Part shown: in pieces, positions 61,001 to 64,000 of the stretch
How positions within the stretch are numbered: position 1 is the stretch's first letter
Layout of the letters: the number at the start of each line of letters is the position of its first letter
DNA from: Oncomelania hupensis
Taxonomy: Eukaryota; Mollusca; Gastropoda; Littorinimorpha; Pomatiopsidae
Length of the DNA stretch: 64,000 bases
Direction: 5' to 3'
Assembly: GCA_036898135.1 (NCBI GenBank)
Contig: CM072516.1
Coordinates: 17,100,336-17,164,335, forward strand
Translations under genes and position numbers: made by a program
Notes under the pieces: model-generated
Seen by the model: the letters and a program-made list of their open reading frames with translations, nothing else
The model's database searches: none
What the model was told of the DNA's origin: nothing

Positions 61001-61866
61001 CAACACCGAAGTCCGACAGACCATCACACAAGCCATTGGACAACACGATGACCTGCTCACAGTGGTGAAGAAACGGAAACTCCGATGGTATGGCCATGTC
61101 ACCAGATCATCAGGCCTTGCAAAGACTTTTCTGCAAGGCACAGTGCAAGGAGGTAGAAGAAGATGGAGTCCAAAAAAGAGGTGGGAGGACAACATTCGAG
61201 AATGGACTGGTTTGACACCGAGCGAAGCCATCAGGGCTGCAGAGGACAGAGAAAGATGGAGTATGCTGGTTAAACGATCATCTGTGGTGCCCCTACGACC
61301 TCCGGGTTACGGGACAGGATAGGATAGGACCTTTCAAAGAGATTTTTAAAGTATGCAATGGTCAACACCTGTTTCAATTTTTACATGATGTTGGTTTGTT
61401 TTATTGCATATAAATCACGTCGCCTTGTTTTGTGTTGTTGGTTGGATTTTATTGGAAAGACAGATTTTAGTGATTTGATTGAAGAAATAGAACGTACTTT
61501 TAATACATCAGATTTAAAGAAGATTTTTCAAGAGGTTGCGTGTGATAGTTTGTTTGAATATTTAAGAGTAACAGGCTTGTTTTTTAAGATTTGAACTTTT
61601 AGGATAACGTTTCTCTGGTACTGGTTTGGCTCGGAAGAGTCCGCTGGACCTAAAGCAATAACCATGTCATGTCATGTCTATCCTAAACAACACAATATGA
61701 TTGAAAGAATTATAAAATATAATTATTTAAAAAAATGTTCGCACAAAATGCAACCAGATCACTTACAGAAGCAGTAGCTGAAGCCACGTTGAGGTCCCAA
61801 GTGAGGATGCGATCGTCAGATAAGCCGAGAACAGTCTGACCGTCTCCAGTGGGGTGCCACATTATA
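55043..61866 (-). CDS. EIPR1: EIPR1 (TSSC1) WD40 protein, last five exons, N-terminus not seen
   Basis: EIPR1 is a WD40 β-propeller that binds EARP and GARP tethering complexes in endosome recycling and dense-core vesicle sorting (family knowledge). Exons in order: 61767-61866, 57290-57426, 56607-56774, 56045-56206, 55043-55217; phases join without a stop. Landmarks: [149 protein letters not shown] stop. About 246 of the ~387 residues of the human protein are covered. The first visible exon begins at codon position 3, so at least one upstream exon exists, probably beyond 64000. The 57290 donor is GTTCGT, weaker than the others, but is the only one keeping frame and length. Intron 57427-61766 carries a LINE nested in a LINE. 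Confidence 0.94.
59129..61328 (+). mobile_element. RTE-clade LINE, 2.2 kb, intact RT frame, 9-bp target duplication
   Basis: ACCTTTCAA flanks it at 59120-59128 and 61329-61337. It begins just after where the endonuclease domain would be and ends GGGACAGGATAGGATAGG. It is the least damaged of at least seven RTE copies in the window and the reference for the others. Confidence 0.94.
59133..61322 (+). CDS. RTE reverse transcriptase, 729 aa, endonuclease missing
   Basis: Open from 59133 to 61322. Order: connector [22 protein letters not shown] ... [22 protein letters not shown] fingers [54 protein letters not shown]; palm [34 protein letters not shown], and the catalytic motif as FADD ([10 protein letters not shown]) with both aspartates present; thumb [21 protein letters not shown]-terminal DNA-binding-like region [56 protein letters not shown] full RTE protein has an AP-like endonuclease before this; its absence is from 5' truncation. 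The first ATG is only the start of the open frame. Without the endonuclease it should not retrotranspose autonomously. Confidence 0.93.
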   Translation: MMMSFRLHLKRVNTAKCTRLKFDLDKLQDPEVAELFQATIGGKFAPLLILGAGEVDVNTMTTTFNSAVTDAATEILGKHRPKKKPWITPERLDLCDKRREMKKKKNTSQGADAYRKINSDIRKGMRTAQENWIEDQCQEIENSLNKNNSKKVYQTVKWLTSVKQPKVSTIQSKSGICLTEEQEVLDRWTEYCSDLYNHTPNGDPSVLACPENREEEEILPILREEVEAAVQSLKKGKSAGVDNIPAELIQAGGEAMIDALTIICNKIWQSGEWPIPWTQSLVITLPKKGNLQECENYRTISLISHPSKVLLKIILNRLKPQDEQIIAEEQAGFRAGRSTTEQIFNLRIICEKYLQHQQHLYHVFIDFKKAFDRVWHAALWATMKVYNISPKIIEVIKSLHDKATSEVLHNSAIGNWFRTTIGVRQGCLLSPTLFNIFLERIMSDALADHEGTVSIGGRAISNLRFADDIDGLAGEEQELEQLVQRLDTTSRAYGMEISAEKTKMMTNNTNCINADIKVQSQSLNTVHSLKYLGAIVSDNGSRQEVLSRIAQTTAALTRLKPIWKDRTISLHSKVTLLRFLVISIFLYACEAWTLTADLQRRIQSMEMRCYRRLLGISYTQHITNTEVRQTITQAIGQHDDLLTVVKKRKLRWYGHVTRSSGLAKTFLQGTVQGGRRRWSPKKRWEDNIREWTGLTPSEAIRAAEDRERWSMLVKRSSVVPLRPPGYGTG

Positions 61867-62160
61867 CTTGAAACAAGTGAAAAATCATAAAGCAGAACAG
61901 ATGTTTACTTCAACACAGATTCAGTAATTTTCCCCTCGCTTCTCCTTTGTGTGTGCAGCAAATGTATGGTGTGTGCATGTGTCTGTCATGTGGTAAAGAT
62001 GCATTATACCCAATTGCAGCCCAAGACAAGAAAACAAGACATTAGACTTATTAAGTTATTAGTTCCAGCTAGAGGTTCTATCCCTTGACAGAAACTATCA
62101 TGGCGGAATTTTGAATTCTCCAGCCAAAGTCAACTGATTTCTATTAAATCCACCGCTAAC
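61867..62160. other. EIPR1 intron sequence, nothing recognised
   Basis: No upstream EIPR1 exon with the expected phase is visible here. Confidence 0.4.
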
Positions 62161-62664
62161 ATGACAGTTGAAGGGTTTCCCTCAGCATTGAAAGGTGTAC
62201 TGATGGCACTTATTCAGGAGAACCCTCTCACATCATTTAAAATCGATGGGAGAGGCATCAATACCGTCCTCTTTCCTTGCTTCTCGTCAACGCAACAAAC
62301 CAATACGATCACAGTTACGACGATAGACCAGTTTCGCTGCAAACCACCTTCACAGGTAGCCATGGATAAACGACGTGCTGAATTACACAAGAACCAGGTT
62401 GGTGCTGTTCATTCTCCCATGACCCTGTTTATCGACAGCCCACCGACTAGAAATAATGAAATCACAGTTGACATATGCAGCAACAATGACGGCAACAATA
62501 ATAGCAACACTGGTGAACTAGGACTACAATTACACACCAAGCACACGCAGGATTGTACAGCGGCAGGTGAAAACCATGACTTGGTAGCAAATTCGCCCAT
62601 TCATGTTTTGGTTGAACCGCTAAGTGATACTGACCTGTTACACTCATTGTTTTTGTTTTTTTAA
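62161..62664 (+). CDS. 167-aa open frame, probably from a mobile element
   Basis: Reads MTVEGFPSALKGVLMALIQE NPLTSFKIDGRG ... TIDQFRCKPPSQVAMDKRRA ELHKN, followed by a low-complexity Asn/Thr-rich stretch. The arrangement (an N-terminal 'LxxVLxxLxxEN-LxSW/F' helix, then a basic KPPSQ--DK-RAE helix) is one I associate with poorly described, multicopy invertebrate element ORFs; I cannot name the family. It is antisense to EIPR1 inside or upstream of its intron. The frame is open and non-repetitive in its first 85 residues, so it is more credible than most open frames here. Confidence 0.45.
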   Translation: MTVEGFPSALKGVLMALIQENPLTSFKIDGRGINTVLFPCFSSTQQTNTITVTTIDQFRCKPPSQVAMDKRRAELHKNQVGAVHSPMTLFIDSPPTRNNEITVDICSNNDGNNNSNTGELGLQLHTKHTQDCTAAGENHDLVANSPIHVLVEPLSDTDLLHSLFLFF

Positions 62665-62866
62665 TCAGTAGTTGATTCAGCCCCGATGCTTGAATCCTGA
62701 TAAGTGTAACTCGGATTCGATTATCCACGCAACTGTTCTCTCAGCAACAAAGCAGGAGTCGTCGTATGAAGTTTTCCAACTTTATTCAGCGTACATCAAC
62801 AACTGCATGCAATCGCTCAATCGCTTTTTACTTTCTCACACCTCTCAACTGAAACAGTGCGGTACG

Positions 62867-63225
62867 CGAGCGTTGTGGCCAAGTGGGCTAAGGCGGGACT
62901 AACTTGCCTTGTCCACAGGCCAGAAACCAATGGCGCCTGACAGGTTTGGGTTCGATCCTGCATCGGGGCGTTATGTTTCTCCGAATATTATTTACTTTCG
63001 ACTCGGGCAACGTCTTGGGGGTTTTCTCTGGGTACTCCGGTTTGCTCCCCCAGCAAAATTTCTAAAAAAATTTAAAAAATTTAAAGAATTTCTAAATTTC
63101 AAAAATCACAACTAATGTTAGGTAGGTTGGGTTTGGGCGCGCCACAGGCTGCGACTACGCCTTCCACAGGGGAGGCGGCCCAGAATTTCCCGATAAAAAG
63201 GGACAATAAAGCATTAAAATCTAAA
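62867..63225 (+). mobile_element. tRNA-Ser/Leu-like SINE, copy C, near complete
   Basis: GCGTTGTGGCCAAGTGGGCT AAGG (A box), CTTGCCTTGTCCACAGGCC, a near-perfect B box GGTTCGATCC, the body TTTACTTTCGACTCGGGCAA, GTACTCCGGTTTGCTCCCCC, GGCTGCGACTACGCCTTC, and the 3' end GATAAAAAGGGACAATAAAG with a short TCTAAAATC repeat tail. Best copy of the family in the window. Confidence 0.9.
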
Positions 63226-63559
63226 TCTAAAATCTAAAAAAAATATAGTCTCTCTATACTCTATAGAACGTTGGAACATTCTCGCGTGACACAATTACAA
63301 CCAATCAAAATAAACTTCGTCATCACTGTCTTACGTCATGCAACTTTCTTCCTCCTACAAGAATTTCTCAGCTACTAGTGGATCTATCTAGATGCTTCGA
63401 TCGATAGTAAACAAGCAACCTCAGAGAATTCTCCAATAATATCGAACAACGAAAATTATCAACATTATACCAAGCTTCAAGCTTCTTCTAACAACAATGC
63501 AAAATCAAATCAAAGGTAAATACACTCTATTATTGCATGCTTTGCAAAACAAAACAATC

Positions 63560-63879
63560 AGATCTATCATGCGCGTCTCACAAGTACTATCGTGTGCGTC
63601 GCAAACGTAACACGACCCAAGCGTAGAAAGGCACCGGATGATAACAACGCTACTGTACACAGCAGTGACGGTACCAACGACTCCATAGACAGTGCACTGG
63701 TTCTGCCTACAGGTACGAAGGAGTACATCAGCTCCATCAAAAGGCAAAGCAAACCCTTGATGATTAAAGGACAAAAGGCGTAGTAGTAACTTTCGTGAAA
63801 TTGTCCTGTATACTAAATCTGATAAAAACCTTCTGCTTTGTGACTCTGCTGATATTGTCATCATGTACAACTGCCACAA
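63560..63879 (+). pseudogene. Broken coding remnant, unidentified
   Basis: Three overlapping frames each give protein-like segments: HKYYRVRRKRNTTQA, then KRRKAPDDNN ... DSIDSALVLPTGTKEYISSI KRQSK, then RSSNFREIVLYTKSDKNLLL CDSADIVIMYN. They could be one decayed ORF with frameshifts, perhaps related to the frame at 62161-62664 (both have a basic Lys/Arg cluster). No family is assigned. Confidence 0.3.
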
Positions 63880-64000
63880 GAAAGTAGTCCATCACTGGTT
63901 CATCAAATAGCAAAACAGCAACTTGTTTCAGATGAAAAGAGACTGCCTGACAAACATCAAGAAGTGGGATCCACCGGGCAAAAAACATGACCGCCGACAA

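Larger units (their letters stand above)
57590..61665 (+). mobile_element. I/Nimb-clade LINE 3' portion with RNase H, split by an RTE insertion
   Basis: The first part, 57590-59128, holds the end of the RT domain ([39 protein letters not shown]), a linker, an RNase H domain ([55 protein letters not shown]) and the start of the C-terminal zinc knuckle region ([24 protein letters not shown]). The second part, 61329-61665, completes the tail ([23 protein letters not shown]) and ends GAAGAGTCCGCTGGACCTAA AGCAAT plus (CATGT)n. The frames are broken by stops and a frameshift near 58380, so the copy is dead. It lies antisense in an EIPR1 intron. RNase H after RT in this order fits I-clade elements (I, Nimb, Ingi); which one is uncertain. 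Confidence 0.9.

Noticed and set aside
60459..61231. Several minus-strand frames of 80-110 aa opposite the RTE, also at 28130-28617 and 4993-5259
   Set aside because: Antisense shadows of the reverse-transcriptase frame; they recur only because the RTE copies are similar.

Overview
The window is animal nuclear DNA. Its genes are split by GT-AG introns, intergenic space is AT-rich, there are very long microsatellites, and most of the sequence is transposable elements. Two host genes are secure, both on the minus strand: a complete tetraspanin (8 coding exons, 22820 down to 9705) and the 3' five exons of EIPR1/TSSC1, a WD40 protein of the EARP/GARP tethering pathway (61866 down to 55043; the N-terminal exons were not found and probably lie beyond 64000). 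The repeat mix (RTE LINEs ending in AGGAT repeats, I/Nimb-type LINEs with RNase H, CR1/L2-type LINEs, tRNA- and 5S-related SINEs, hAT elements, GATA/TCTA arrays) suggests a lophotrochozoan, most likely a mollusc. Species cannot be told from this window.

Layout. 1-1240: trinucleotide arrays and a tandemly duplicated (GAA)n(GAT)n cassette. 1400-9450: LINE and SINE debris with no host gene. 9446-22833: the tetraspanin gene; its introns hold RTE copies, a SINE-like element, three tRNA-derived or mini-insertions and an inverted-repeat unit carrying two convergent THAP-like first exons. 22976-25340: SINEs and a triply nested repeat. 25600-29908: a probable plus-strand gene or domesticated/mobile gene with three recognisable exons and a 1.5 kb RTE piece in an intron. 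30400-39560: a dense field of SINEs. 39645-40941: a CR1/L2-like LINE. 42200-43925: about 1.2 kb of TCTA/GATA arrays inside an inverted repeat. 45431-48550: one hAT element nested in another. 48813-48969: a long near-perfect hairpin. 49423-54830: further SINE-like elements. 55043-61866: EIPR1, with an RTE inside an I/Nimb LINE inside one of its introns. 61870-64000: mobile-element ORF remnants and a SINE.

The most interesting structure is a family of about ten copies of a SINE-like element. It has a short form (about 572-588 bp) and a long form (about 704-722 bp), shared fixed 5' ends, target-site duplications of 11-14 bp, and copy-specific 4-5 bp repeat tails. Its last ~38 bp match the 3' end of the I/Nimb LINE at 61620-61660, which suggests that this LINE mobilises it. 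Other notable structures are two hAT elements with 5-bp target duplications, insertions as short as 47 and 57 bp with clean duplications, and a pair of MITE-like elements carrying telomere-like tracts. Nested insertions allow the local order of events to be read directly.

Limits: all identifications come from reading the sequence and recalled family features; no database search or alignment program was run, and boundaries of degraded repeats are approximate.
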